This document shows, piece by piece, positions 1-5,791 of a DNA stretch of 6,172 bases. Position numbers and translations under genes: made by a program. Location of the stretch: NCBI GenBank assembly GCA_964440915.1, contig CAYTTV010000109.1:1-6172 (forward strand). The letters are read 5' to 3'. The notes beneath the pieces are model-generated. The model made no database searches. It saw only the letters and a list, made by a program, of their open reading frames with translations, and was not told the origin of the DNA. Origin of the DNA: CAMPJM01 sp964440915. GTDB taxonomy: Bacteria; Bacteroidota; Bacteroidia; Cytophagales; Cyclobacteriaceae. How positions within the stretch are numbered: the stretch's first letter is position 1; every line of letters starts with the position of its first letter.

Positions 1-12
1 GGTATGGTGAGT

Positions 13-50
13 AAAAACACATGACTATGCTTTAAAGCCTAGTCATGTGT
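13..50 (-). terminator. Intrinsic terminator downstream of the epimerase gene
   Basis: An 11-bp perfect inverted repeat (ACACATGACTA at 17-27, TAGTCATGTGT at 40-50) encloses a second small palindrome, GCTTTAAAGC at 29-38, so the stem can continue past one mismatch to a TTAA loop. Read on the minus strand the hairpin is followed by a run of five T (complement of A at 13-17), whereas the plus-strand side has no T run. It lies 25 bp beyond the stop codon of the minus-strand gene ending at 76. Orientation and position fit a rho-independent terminator of that gene. Termination itself is inferred. Confidence 0.8.
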
Positions 51-75
51 ATGGAAATCCGCAAGATAAATTTAC

Positions 76-996
76 CTAAAAAGAAAACTGCTCCTTGAAC
101 TCTACCAGATCTTCCCGCAGGTCCCTTTGACGAGGCCAATCCACATATTGCTTTAATCTCATAAGGTCTTCCAAGCAAATCTCCCTAAGATTAAGGTGCT
201 GATTGATAAAGATAAATTCAAGGTCAGGATACATTTCCTTTAGGATGTCGACAATATCCAGCACATGATGGTTTTTATCGAATAGATTGTATACGCCTGA
301 TGGCGTCTGGCTGAAAATGAGAGAAGCCAATACATGGCTAATGGTATTGATGTTCACAAAGGCCCTTTGTTGCTTGCCCGTGCCATGTATCGATATCCTT
401 CTGTTATAGTGGGCATTGAACATAAATTGGTTGATGACCATATCGAACCTTATGTTCTTATTGTATCCATATATATTGCCGCAACGCAATATGTAGGTTT
501 CGCACTTGTCCATCAATCTTGCTACCTGCTCTTCCCCTCTCAACTTGGAAATGGCGTATATGGTCCGAGGGTTTGGCTGGCTATTTTCATCTCGCTTTTT
601 GGAAGAAGACCCATAAACCGATGCACTACTGGTATATATAAATTTCTTTACATCACTTTCTTCTATGGCGTAAACCAATTCAGCAGTACCCCAATGGTTG
701 ATTTGCTCAAATGAGTGTCCATCGGTATTAACATAGGGCATATTTACTTTTGCAGCCAAATGATACACTACATCTATGCCCTGTAGTGCTTTCTTTAACT
801 TCCGAGAATCTAAAATATCGCCTTGGATCAATCGGATCTTTACTCGCTGATTCAACTGGCTGCCCAAAAACAGGTTGTACGATCCCCTGCTCAGATTGTC
901 ATATACAACTATTTCTTCCACCCCTTCCATTTGGGAAAGTTGCTCAATCACACCTGTACCTAAATATCCAGCTCCACCGGTTATAAGTATTCTCAT
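76..996 (-). CDS. NAD-dependent epimerase/dehydratase (extended SDR, sugar-nucleotide epimerase-like)
   Basis: This 306-residue cytoplasmic protein belongs to the extended short-chain dehydrogenase/reductase family (GalE/WbpP-like), which acts on nucleotide sugars through a transient 4-keto intermediate using bound NAD. Visible motifs in order: the nucleotide-binding glycine motif GGAGYLG at residues 7-13, an acidic residue after the second strand (D33 in VYDNLSRG) that favours NAD over NADP, GD at 59-60, HLAA at 79-82, the catalytic serine region YTSSASVYG at 121-129, and the YAISK pair Y147/K151. The length is normal and the ATG start sits 6 residues before the glycine motif, so the start is secure. 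The upstream 25 bp are A/T-rich without a Shine-Dalgarno sequence. It lies 60 bp after cysH on the same strand with no promoter match between, suggesting co-transcription. The substrate cannot be told from sequence; UDP-glucose 4-epimerase or a deoxysugar/cell-surface polysaccharide role are both possible. Confidence 0.92.
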   Translation of the reverse strand: MRILITGGAGYLGTGVIEQLSQMEGVEEIVVYDNLSRGSYNLFLGSQLNQRVKIRLIQGDILDSRKLKKALQGIDVVYHLAAKVNMPYVNTDGHSFEQINHWGTAELVYAIEESDVKKFIYTSSASVYGSSSKKRDENSQPNPRTIYAISKLRGEEQVARLMDKCETYILRCGNIYGYNKNIRFDMVINQFMFNAHYNRRISIHGTGKQQRAFVNINTISHVLASLIFSQTPSGVYNLFDKNHHVLDIVDILKEMYPDLEFIFINQHLNLREICLEDLMRLKQYVDWPRQRDLREDLVEFKEQFSF

Positions 997-1056
997 GGCA
1001 TTATTTTTTATTTTCTAATTACAGCATGGCGCTATCTCATCGTTCTGGTCCTGCTA

Positions 1057-1737
1057 CTACTCCCCTTCATTTTTATTATCTGCCTTATAGATCAAGTCAG
1101 TATGCAGACCGCACTCAGATTTATTCATACCATACCACCTGGCCTCTCTCTCTTGCATTTCTGGGTCCATACGACGCGTGCAGGGTTCACAACCAATGCT
1201 AAAATACCCCTTGCTCTCCAATGGATGCTTGGGCAATTGGTACTCCCTGATGTATTGATAAATTTCCTTTGCCGTCCAGTCCAACATCGGATGAAACCGG
1301 GTGACATTATGCGGTGCAGCCTGTTCTGTTTTCATGGCTTTTCGAACCGCACTTTGATCTGCCCTGACCCCGTTAATCCATATATCATGCTGCATGAGCA
1401 CTTGGTCCAATGGTTGAATTTTGTTCAGAAAGCAGCAATAGTCAGGATCGGAAGTGAAAAGAAGCTTCCCATCACTTCCCTTTTGCATGCTTTTTGGCAC
1501 TTGAGATTTTAGTTCTATGGTATTTAAGCCAAACTGCTTAGTGACCATATCTTTGAAAGACAATGTTTCGGGGAAATGATAACCGGTATTGGTAAAAAAT
1601 ACAGGGATAGAAGGATCGATTCTGCTGATCATGTGAAGCAGCACCAAACTATGGGTTTGGAAGGAAGAAGTTGTAAAAATCTTTTTTCCGTTCTCTTTAT
1701 ATTCCTGAATCTTATTTTTTATGGCTTCGAATTGCAA
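1057..1737 (-). CDS. cysH: Assimilatory adenylyl-sulfate (APS/PAPS) reductase, CysH family
   Basis: This 226-residue cytoplasmic enzyme reduces activated sulfate (APS or PAPS) to sulfite with thioredoxin as electron donor, in cysteine biosynthesis. It shows the nucleotide-binding segment TTSSFQTHS (22-30), the TGYHFPET signature (51-58), a GVRADQS loop (123-129), paired cysteines C101-C102, a CEPC motif (C183, C186) and the C-terminal catalytic ECGLHT (C209). The CC plus CxxC set is the [4Fe-4S] ligand pattern typical of APS reductases, absent from E. coli-type PAPS reductase, so APS is the more likely substrate (EC 1.8.4.10). Some iron-sulfur members use both. The start codon is TTG: no in-frame ATG or GTG exists between the upstream in-frame stop at 1807-1809 and the SSFQ motif, and the next internal Met (M36) lies beyond that motif. 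A promoter-like element begins 22 bp upstream. The epimerase gene follows 60 bp downstream; no other sulfate-assimilation gene is in the window. Confidence 0.93.
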   Translation of the reverse strand: MQFEAIKNKIQEYKENGKKIFTTSSFQTHSLVLLHMISRIDPSIPVFFTNTGYHFPETLSFKDMVTKQFGLNTIELKSQVPKSMQKGSDGKLLFTSDPDYCCFLNKIQPLDQVLMQHDIWINGVRADQSAVRKAMKTEQAAPHNVTRFHPMLDWTAKEIYQYIREYQLPKHPLESKGYFSIGCEPCTRRMDPEMQEREARWYGMNKSECGLHTDLIYKADNKNEGE

Positions 1738-1759
1738 AACGGTTGGTTTTAAAGTCGCA

Positions 1760-1767
1760 CAAATATA
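1760..1767 (-). promoter_or_regulatory. Putative Bacteroidota -7 promoter element for cysH
   Basis: On the minus strand these bases read TATATTTG, an exact match to the Bacteroidota housekeeping -7 consensus TAnnTTTG. It lies 22 bp upstream of the cysH TTG start, predicting a very short leader. A TTTG on the minus strand (1791-1794) could be the -33 element, but its 23-bp spacing is longer than the usual 19-21. Motif match only. Confidence 0.55.
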
Positions 1768-1898
1768 AATAATAAAAAGTTGCGCTGTCCCAAAACAAGG
1801 TGCAAACTATCCAATTTCATTCCTTTCCCCTCCCCTTACGTTGACCGTTTCTACATACATTCACATGGTAGAAATCTGCACGTTCAAATCTTATTCAT

Positions 1899-1906
1899 TA
1901 CCTTTG
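1899..1906 (+). promoter_or_regulatory. Putative Bacteroidota -7 promoter element for the pterin operon
   Basis: TACCTTTG matches the -7 consensus TAnnTTTG exactly and lies 64 bp before the start codon of the PTPS-family gene. A TCTG at 1875-1878, 20 bp upstream, is a weak candidate -33 element. Transcription would begin near 1912 and cover both the PTPS gene and folE, since no other promoter match lies between them. Confidence 0.55.
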
Positions 1907-1970
1907 TCCTTAGGATTTTCCCATAGATTGCTATCATAAAGAAATTCCAGCAAACCAAGCAAGAACATTC

Positions 1971-2381
1971 ATGAGGGTTTCCGTTTTCAGAAAAGAACAT
2001 TTTAATGCCGCACATAGGTTATACAACCCTAATTGGTCGGACGATAAGAACAACGACGTGTTTGGGAAGTGCAACAATCCCAATTATCATGGTCATAATT
2101 ATGAAATAGTAATTAAATTGACGGGTGAACGAGACGAAGCTACAGGCTATGTATATGATTTAAAGAAATTAAGTGAGCTGACGAAGCAACATATCCTCTC
2201 CCGATTTGACCATAAAAATCTCAATGAGGATGTACCTGAGTTTAAAAACCTCAACCCTACCGCAGAAAATATAGCGATTGTCATTTACAACATCCTTAGA
2301 AACAAGATTGATCCTCAATTTGATTTAAAAATCACACTTTATGAGACAGAAAGAAACTATGTTGAGTACCCCGCAGACTAA
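1971..2381 (+). CDS. 6-pyruvoyl-tetrahydropterin synthase / QueD (6-carboxytetrahydropterin synthase) family enzyme
   Basis: This 136-residue cytoplasmic T-fold enzyme acts on 7,8-dihydroneopterin triphosphate, the product of the downstream folE. Zinc ligands are H15 (FNAAHRL) and H40/H42 (HGH). The catalytic cysteine is C34 in GKCNNPNYHGH, the Asp-His pair is D80/H81 (RFDHKNLN), and E125 (YET) is the expected pterin anchor. Every one of these residues sits exactly 8 positions before its counterpart in rat PTPS (H23, C42, H48, H50, D88, H89, E133). The C-x5-HGH spacing is that of PTPS-II, whereas E. coli QueD has C-x3-HGH. This favours 6-pyruvoyl-tetrahydropterin (biopterin route) over the queuosine precursor, although automated annotation would often call it QueD. 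The length is typical. Its end overlaps folE by 41 or 23 bp depending on the folE start, suggesting translational coupling. No queC, queE or queF is in the window. Confidence 0.93.
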   Translation: MRVSVFRKEHFNAAHRLYNPNWSDDKNNDVFGKCNNPNYHGHNYEIVIKLTGERDEATGYVYDLKKLSELTKQHILSRFDHKNLNEDVPEFKNLNPTAENIAIVIYNILRNKIDPQFDLKITLYETERNYVEYPAD

Positions 2382-3024
2382 TCCAGAAGATACTCCTACG
2401 AAGCGTTTGGCAGCTATTTATGAAACACCAATGAGGCCTGATGCCTTTGATATAGACGATGCAGAAAAAATCGCCATCATATCAGAGCATTTTTATGCCA
2501 TCATGCATACATTAGGGCTAGACATGGAAGATGACAGCCTAAAAGGAACACCTTATAGAGTAGCGAAGATGTACATAAAAGAAATCTTCAGTGGCCTTAA
2601 CCCTGCCAACAAGCCTATCCCAAGGTTATTTGAAAACAAGTACAAGTATGAAGAGATGCTGGTGGAGAAAGACATCACATTCTACTCTAACTGTGAGCAC
2701 CATTTTGTACCCATTATTGGCAGGGCTCATGTAGCTTATATATCATCAGGAAAAGTAATCGGTCTTTCAAAAATCAACAGGATCGTTAAGTATTATGCAA
2801 AACGACCGCAGGTGCAGGAAAGATTGACAGTACAAATCGCAAACGAACTCAAATTGGCCTTAAATACAGAGGATGTGGGTGTGGTAATCGATGCTAGCCA
2901 TCTGTGTGTATCGTCAAGAGGCGTAAACGACACCAATAGCACTACTGGTACCGCCCATTTTTCAGGCAAGTTCAAGGAAGAAAAAACCAGAACCGAATTC
3001 CTGAACTTCATCAACAGTAAATAA
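2341..3024 (+). CDS. folE: GTP cyclohydrolase I (type IA)
   Basis: This 227-residue enzyme converts GTP to 7,8-dihydroneopterin triphosphate plus formate, the entry step to folate and biopterin. It is a homodecameric, zinc-dependent cytoplasmic enzyme. Zinc ligands C118 and H121 (CEHH, 118-121) and C189 (SHLCV) are present, along with H120, the catalytic H187 and R193. All lie exactly 8 positions after the E. coli counterparts (C110, H112, H113, H179, C181, R185). The block VIGLSKINRIV followed by RPQVQERLT (about 139-163) is the family core. The first ~40 residues are a variable N-terminal tail. The ATG at 2341 gives a 41-bp overlap with the PTPS gene. An in-frame ATG at 2359 (residue 7) gives a 23-bp overlap and is equally possible; neither has a strong Shine-Dalgarno sequence. 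Translation ends at tandem stops TAATAA, followed by a hairpin at 3035. Confidence 0.97.
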   Translation: MRQKETMLSTPQTNPEDTPTKRLAAIYETPMRPDAFDIDDAEKIAIISEHFYAIMHTLGLDMEDDSLKGTPYRVAKMYIKEIFSGLNPANKPIPRLFENKYKYEEMLVEKDITFYSNCEHHFVPIIGRAHVAYISSGKVIGLSKINRIVKYYAKRPQVQERLTVQIANELKLALNTEDVGVVIDASHLCVSSRGVNDTNSTTGTAHFSGKFKEEKTRTEFLNFINSK

Positions 3025-3034
3025 TAACTCTTAC

Positions 3035-3080
3035 CCTTCCTAAACTAGGCTTTTCCATCCTGTTTTAGGAAGGACTTTTG
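3035..3080 (+). terminator. Probable terminator of the PTPS-folE operon
   Basis: CCTTCCTAAA (3035-3044) pairs perfectly with TTTAGGAAGG (3064-3073). Inside the loop, AGG (3047-3049) can pair with CCT (3059-3061), extending the stem across a small bulge. The hairpin begins 10 bp past the folE stop and is followed by ACTTTTGG, a short four-T run. The weak T run lowers confidence in intrinsic termination, but position and stem support it. Confidence 0.65.
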
Positions 3081-3200
3081 GATTCACAATCTTCGGCCAT
3101 AAGCCAACATTCTAAAGCGTCCTAAATAAACCATGTCTTTCTGACTACAAGATTTTCGTAATCAAAAAGTCTCGGATAGGGCTATATTATCTGATCCAAA

Positions 3201-3229
3201 ATTTCATTGTTTTGTCATTTCAATGAAAT
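3201..3229. repeat. 9-bp inverted repeat upstream of hppA
   Basis: ATTTCATTG (3201-3209) and CAATGAAAT (3221-3229) are perfect reverse complements separated by 11 bases. The repeat lies about 70 bp upstream of the predicted -7 element of hppA. It could be a regulator binding site or a chance A/T-rich palindrome. No T run follows on either strand, so it is not terminator-like. Confidence 0.4.
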
Positions 3230-3298
3230 ATTGCACAATTCTCATCTAAAAATACCGCCTCTTTTAACAAAAAAATTTTAAAATAAGGCATGTTCTTA

Positions 3299-3306
3299 TA
3301 TCTTTG
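3299..3306 (+). promoter_or_regulatory. Putative Bacteroidota -7 promoter element for hppA
   Basis: TATCTTTG matches TAnnTTTG exactly, 29 bp before the hppA ATG. The candidate -33 region is only TTTTA (3276-3280), 18 bp upstream, a poor match to TTTG. Transcription would start near 3313, leaving a leader of about 20-25 nt. Having its own promoter after the folE hairpin suggests hppA is transcribed independently of the pterin genes. Confidence 0.6.
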
Positions 3307-3335
3307 TCCGAATTTATAATCATTAAGAAATAGAT

Positions 3336-5564
3336 ATGGAATATACGCTTTATTTGATACCCGCCTTTGGTATTTTGGGCCTAATTGTGATGGCGGTAAA
3401 ATCGGCCTGGGTGACAAAACAAGATGCAGGGGATGCTAATATGATTGAGCTTTCAGGTTATATTGCCACTGGTGCAATGGCCTTCCTGAAAGCCGAATGG
3501 AAGGTATTGACTTACTTTTCAATCATTACCGCTATCTTATTGGCCTGGTCAGGAACTTTGGTAGAAAATTCAAGCCCGGTTATAGCTGTATCATTTCTTA
3601 TTGGCGCCTTCCTATCTGCATTAGCAGGATATATAGGGATGAATATTGCTACAAAAGCCAACGTAAGGACCACTCAAGCAGCCAGAACAAGCTTGTCTAA
3701 AGCTCTACAGGTTTCCTTTGCGGGAGGCACTGTGATGGGCCTGGGTGTTGCTGGGTTAGCAGTATTGGGCCTTGGAGGTTTATTTATTGTCTTTTATCAA
3801 TTATATGTGGTAAGCACAGGTGGGGATGTCAATGGCTTGCCTATGGAAAAAGCCCTGGAAGTATTAGCAGGCTTTTCTCTTGGTGCAGAAAGCATCGCTT
3901 TGTTTGCACGTGTAGGGGGTGGTATCTACACAAAAGCAGCTGATGTTGGGGCAGACTTAGTAGGAAAAGTAGAGGCTGGCATACCTGAAGATGATGTACG
4001 AAATCCAGCGACCATTGCCGATAACGTAGGTGACAATGTGGGTGACGTAGCAGGCATGGGTGCAGACCTTTTTGGCTCCTATGTAGCCACTATTCTTGCT
4101 ACAATGGTATTGGGTAGAGAGATTGTCTCTGACGATGCCTTTGGCGGTATTGCTCCTATATTGCTTCCGATGGTTATTGCTGGCGCAGGCCTTGTTTTTT
4201 CCATTATAGGATGTGCTATGGTTAGGGTAAAAGAAGATGGAGATGTGCAAAAAGCCTTGAACATAGGCAACTGGACTTCTATAATTCTCACAGTCATTGC
4301 TTCTTATTTCATCATTGACTGGCTTCTGCCCGCAGGAGAAATGGTAATGCAAAGAGGCAACTCTATTGCTTTCGATAAAATGGACGTATTCGGTGCTGTT
4401 GTAGTAGGATTGGTCGTTGGCACCCTCATGAGTTTTATCACAGAATATTATACAGCAATAGGCAAGAGGCCTGTTAATACGATTATCAAACAATCCTCTA
4501 CAGGACATGCTACCAATATTATAGGTGGTTTATCTATAGGAATGGAATCTACAGCACTTCCAATTCTTGTTTTAGCAGGCGGTATTGTATCATCTTATGC
4601 CTTTGCTGGTTTGTACGGCGTTGCTATAGCTGCTGCTGGAATGATGGCCACTACTGCCATGCAATTGGCCATTGATGCTTTTGGACCCATTGCTGACAAT
4701 GCTGGCGGTATAGCCGAAATGAGTGGACTTCCAGAAGAAGTAAGGGGCAGAACAGATATATTAGATGCTGTTGGCAATACTACTGCTGCTACTGGAAAAG
4801 GATTTGCGATTGCTTCTGCTGCTTTAACAGCCCTGGCTCTATTCGCTGCTTTTGTGGGCATTGCAGGCATTGAGAGCATAGACATATACAAAGCACCTGT
4901 TTTGGCAGCCTTATTTGTTGGTGCCATGATTCCATTCATATTCTCGTCCTTGGCAATTGCCGCAGTAGGAAGGGCCGCTATGGACATGGTTCAGGAAGTA
5001 AGAAGGCAGTTTAAGGAAATACCAGGCATTATGGAATATAAGGCTAAGCCTGAGTATGATAAGTGCGTAGAAATATCTACAAAAGCTTCTTTAAGGGAAA
5101 TGCTTTTCCCAGGCGCTATTGCCCTATTAACACCTGTATTGGTTGGCTTCGGCTTTAAGGGCGTATTTCCCGATACCAGCTCTGCTGAAATTCTTGGAGG
5201 ATTGCTAGCAGGGGTAACTGTTTCCGGTGTGTTGATGGGAATTTTCCAAAACAATGCCGGCGGTGCATGGGACAACGCGAAAAAGTCCTTTGAAAAAGGA
5301 GTACTCATTAACGGCGTGATGGAATATAAAGGCTCTGAAGCTCATAAGGCGTCTGTTACTGGAGATACGGTTGGAGATCCATTTAAGGATACTTCTGGGC
5401 CTTCTATGAATATCCTGATCAAATTAATGTCAATCGTGGCTCTGGTTATTGCTCCTCACATTTCCATAAAAGATGTACATGAAGCAGACATAAAAACGCC
5501 TGCAAATGAAATCGTGCTTCTTGAAAGCCATGACCTTGAAGCACCAGTTGTTGATATACAGTAG
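3336..5564 (+). CDS. hppA: Membrane-bound ion-translocating pyrophosphatase (K+-dependent, probable H+ pump)
   Basis: This 742-residue integral membrane enzyme, with about 16 transmembrane helices, couples hydrolysis of pyrophosphate to ion export across the cytoplasmic membrane. The substrate site is intact: DVGADLVGKVE (203-213), D219/D220, DNVGDNVGD (229-237), D447 and DNAGG (454-458), NNAGGAWDNAKK (639-650), and GDTVGDPFKDTSGPS (676-690). GNTTAATGKG (480-489) has Ala484 and Gly487 where K+-independent enzymes have Lys and Thr, so K+ dependence is expected. The gate helix reads GADLFGSY (242-249): D244, S248, N692 and K696 are kept. The glutamate of Na+ pumps (GADLFES) is Gly247, and the plant H+-pump glutamate position is Ala251. 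Instead a glutamate occurs at E185 in GAESIALF, where most homologues have serine. That matches my recollection of the F. johnsoniae-type H+ pump. A ~35-residue polar C-terminal tail follows the last helix. A small antitoxin-like gene starts 23 bp downstream with no terminator between. Confidence 0.98.
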   Translation: MEYTLYLIPAFGILGLIVMAVKSAWVTKQDAGDANMIELSGYIATGAMAFLKAEWKVLTYFSIITAILLAWSGTLVENSSPVIAVSFLIGAFLSALAGYIGMNIATKANVRTTQAARTSLSKALQVSFAGGTVMGLGVAGLAVLGLGGLFIVFYQLYVVSTGGDVNGLPMEKALEVLAGFSLGAESIALFARVGGGIYTKAADVGADLVGKVEAGIPEDDVRNPATIADNVGDNVGDVAGMGADLFGSYVATILATMVLGREIVSDDAFGGIAPILLPMVIAGAGLVFSIIGCAMVRVKEDGDVQKALNIGNWTSIILTVIASYFIIDWLLPAGEMVMQRGNSIAFDKMDVFGAVVVGLVVGTLMSFITEYYTAIGKRPVNTIIKQSSTGHATNIIGGLSIGMESTALPILVLAGGIVSSYAFAGLYGVAIAAAGMMATTAMQLAIDAFGPIADNAGGIAEMSGLPEEVRGRTDILDAVGNTTAATGKGFAIASAALTALALFAAFVGIAGIESIDIYKAPVLAALFVGAMIPFIFSSLAIAAVGRAAMDMVQEVRRQFKEIPGIMEYKAKPEYDKCVEISTKASLREMLFPGAIALLTPVLVGFGFKGVFPDTSSAEILGGLLAGVTVSGVLMGIFQNNAGGAWDNAKKSFEKGVLINGVMEYKGSEAHKASVTGDTVGDPFKDTSGPSMNILIKLMSIVALVIAPHISIKDVHEADIKTPANEIVLLESHDLEAPVVDIQ

Positions 5565-5587
5565 TTGTGGCGTATTAAAACAAGACC

Positions 5588-5791
5588 ATGGCCAGCAGTA
5601 ACTTTAACCATTACAGGTCCTTGAAAGGTATGAAGGCTATGGGAATAGTCTTCATAATAATGGGTCTAATTATTTTAGTTGCCCCTGACCAAAGAAAAGC
5701 GTTACAGGCTAGTGAGATGGATATCGTAAATGGCAGACTGATTTCTGATGATGACCTAAATATCGAAGAGGACGAATGGCTAAGAGAATAG
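5588..5791 (+). CDS. Small protein with a membrane segment and an antitoxin-like C-terminal tail
   Basis: This 67-residue protein has two unlike halves. Residues 1-17 are polar and basic, and residues ~18-32 (IVFIIMGLII core) form one hydrophobic, membrane-helix-like segment. From residue 33 the sequence is acidic and hydrophilic: PDQRKALQASEMDI, NGRLISDDDL, then EEDEWLRE. That tail resembles the C-terminal toxin-binding part of short Bacteroidota antitoxins paired with RelE/ParE toxins. Its stop overlaps the toxin reading frame by 16 bp, the usual antitoxin-toxin arrangement. A membrane helix is not expected in such antitoxins and no DNA-binding domain is visible, so the gene may be a fusion or remnant in which the antitoxin N-terminus was lost. 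Reading the other two frames upstream did not reveal a missing antitoxin start. Alternative starts are Met15 (5630) and Met18 (5639); none has a clear ribosome binding site. It lies 23 bp after hppA and is probably read through from it. Confidence 0.55.
   Translation: MASSNFNHYRSLKGMKAMGIVFIIMGLIILVAPDQRKALQASEMDIVNGRLISDDDLNIEEDEWLRE

Larger units (their letters stand above)
1738..1970. other. Divergent intergenic region between cysH and the PTPS gene
   Basis: These 233 bases hold no convincing gene. They separate the minus-strand cysH operon from the plus-strand pterin operon and contain one promoter-like element for each direction, listed separately. The central part (about 1800-1860) is C/T-rich on the plus strand. 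I see no riboswitch-like fold: the predicted cysH leader is only some 15-20 nt, too short for one, and the predicted pterin-operon leader is about 60 nt. Confidence 0.6.
3025..3335. other. Intergenic region between folE and hppA
   Basis: These 311 bases contain no credible gene on either strand. They hold the folE terminator hairpin near the start, a 9-bp inverted repeat at 3201-3229 and the hppA promoter element at 3299-3306. The stretch 3081-3200 is A/T-rich and I see nothing specific in it. A short minus-strand open frame covering part of it has no family resemblance and runs into the hppA start, so it was not called. Confidence 0.6.

Noticed and set aside
334..714. Plus-strand open frame opposite the epimerase gene
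   Set aside because: It is antisense to a well-supported SDR gene with intact motifs; composition is shadow-like and no promoter or known family is visible.
1907..1970. Possible preQ1 or other pterin-related riboswitch ahead of the PTPS gene
   Set aside because: The leader is about 60 nt and I could not find a stable stem, pseudoknot-type pairing or conserved motif; the enzyme also appears not to be the queuosine type.
3957..4508. Long open frame (183 codons) antisense to hppA
   Set aside because: It lies wholly inside a highly conserved hppA coding region, its translation has no family resemblance, and hppA's codon structure explains it.
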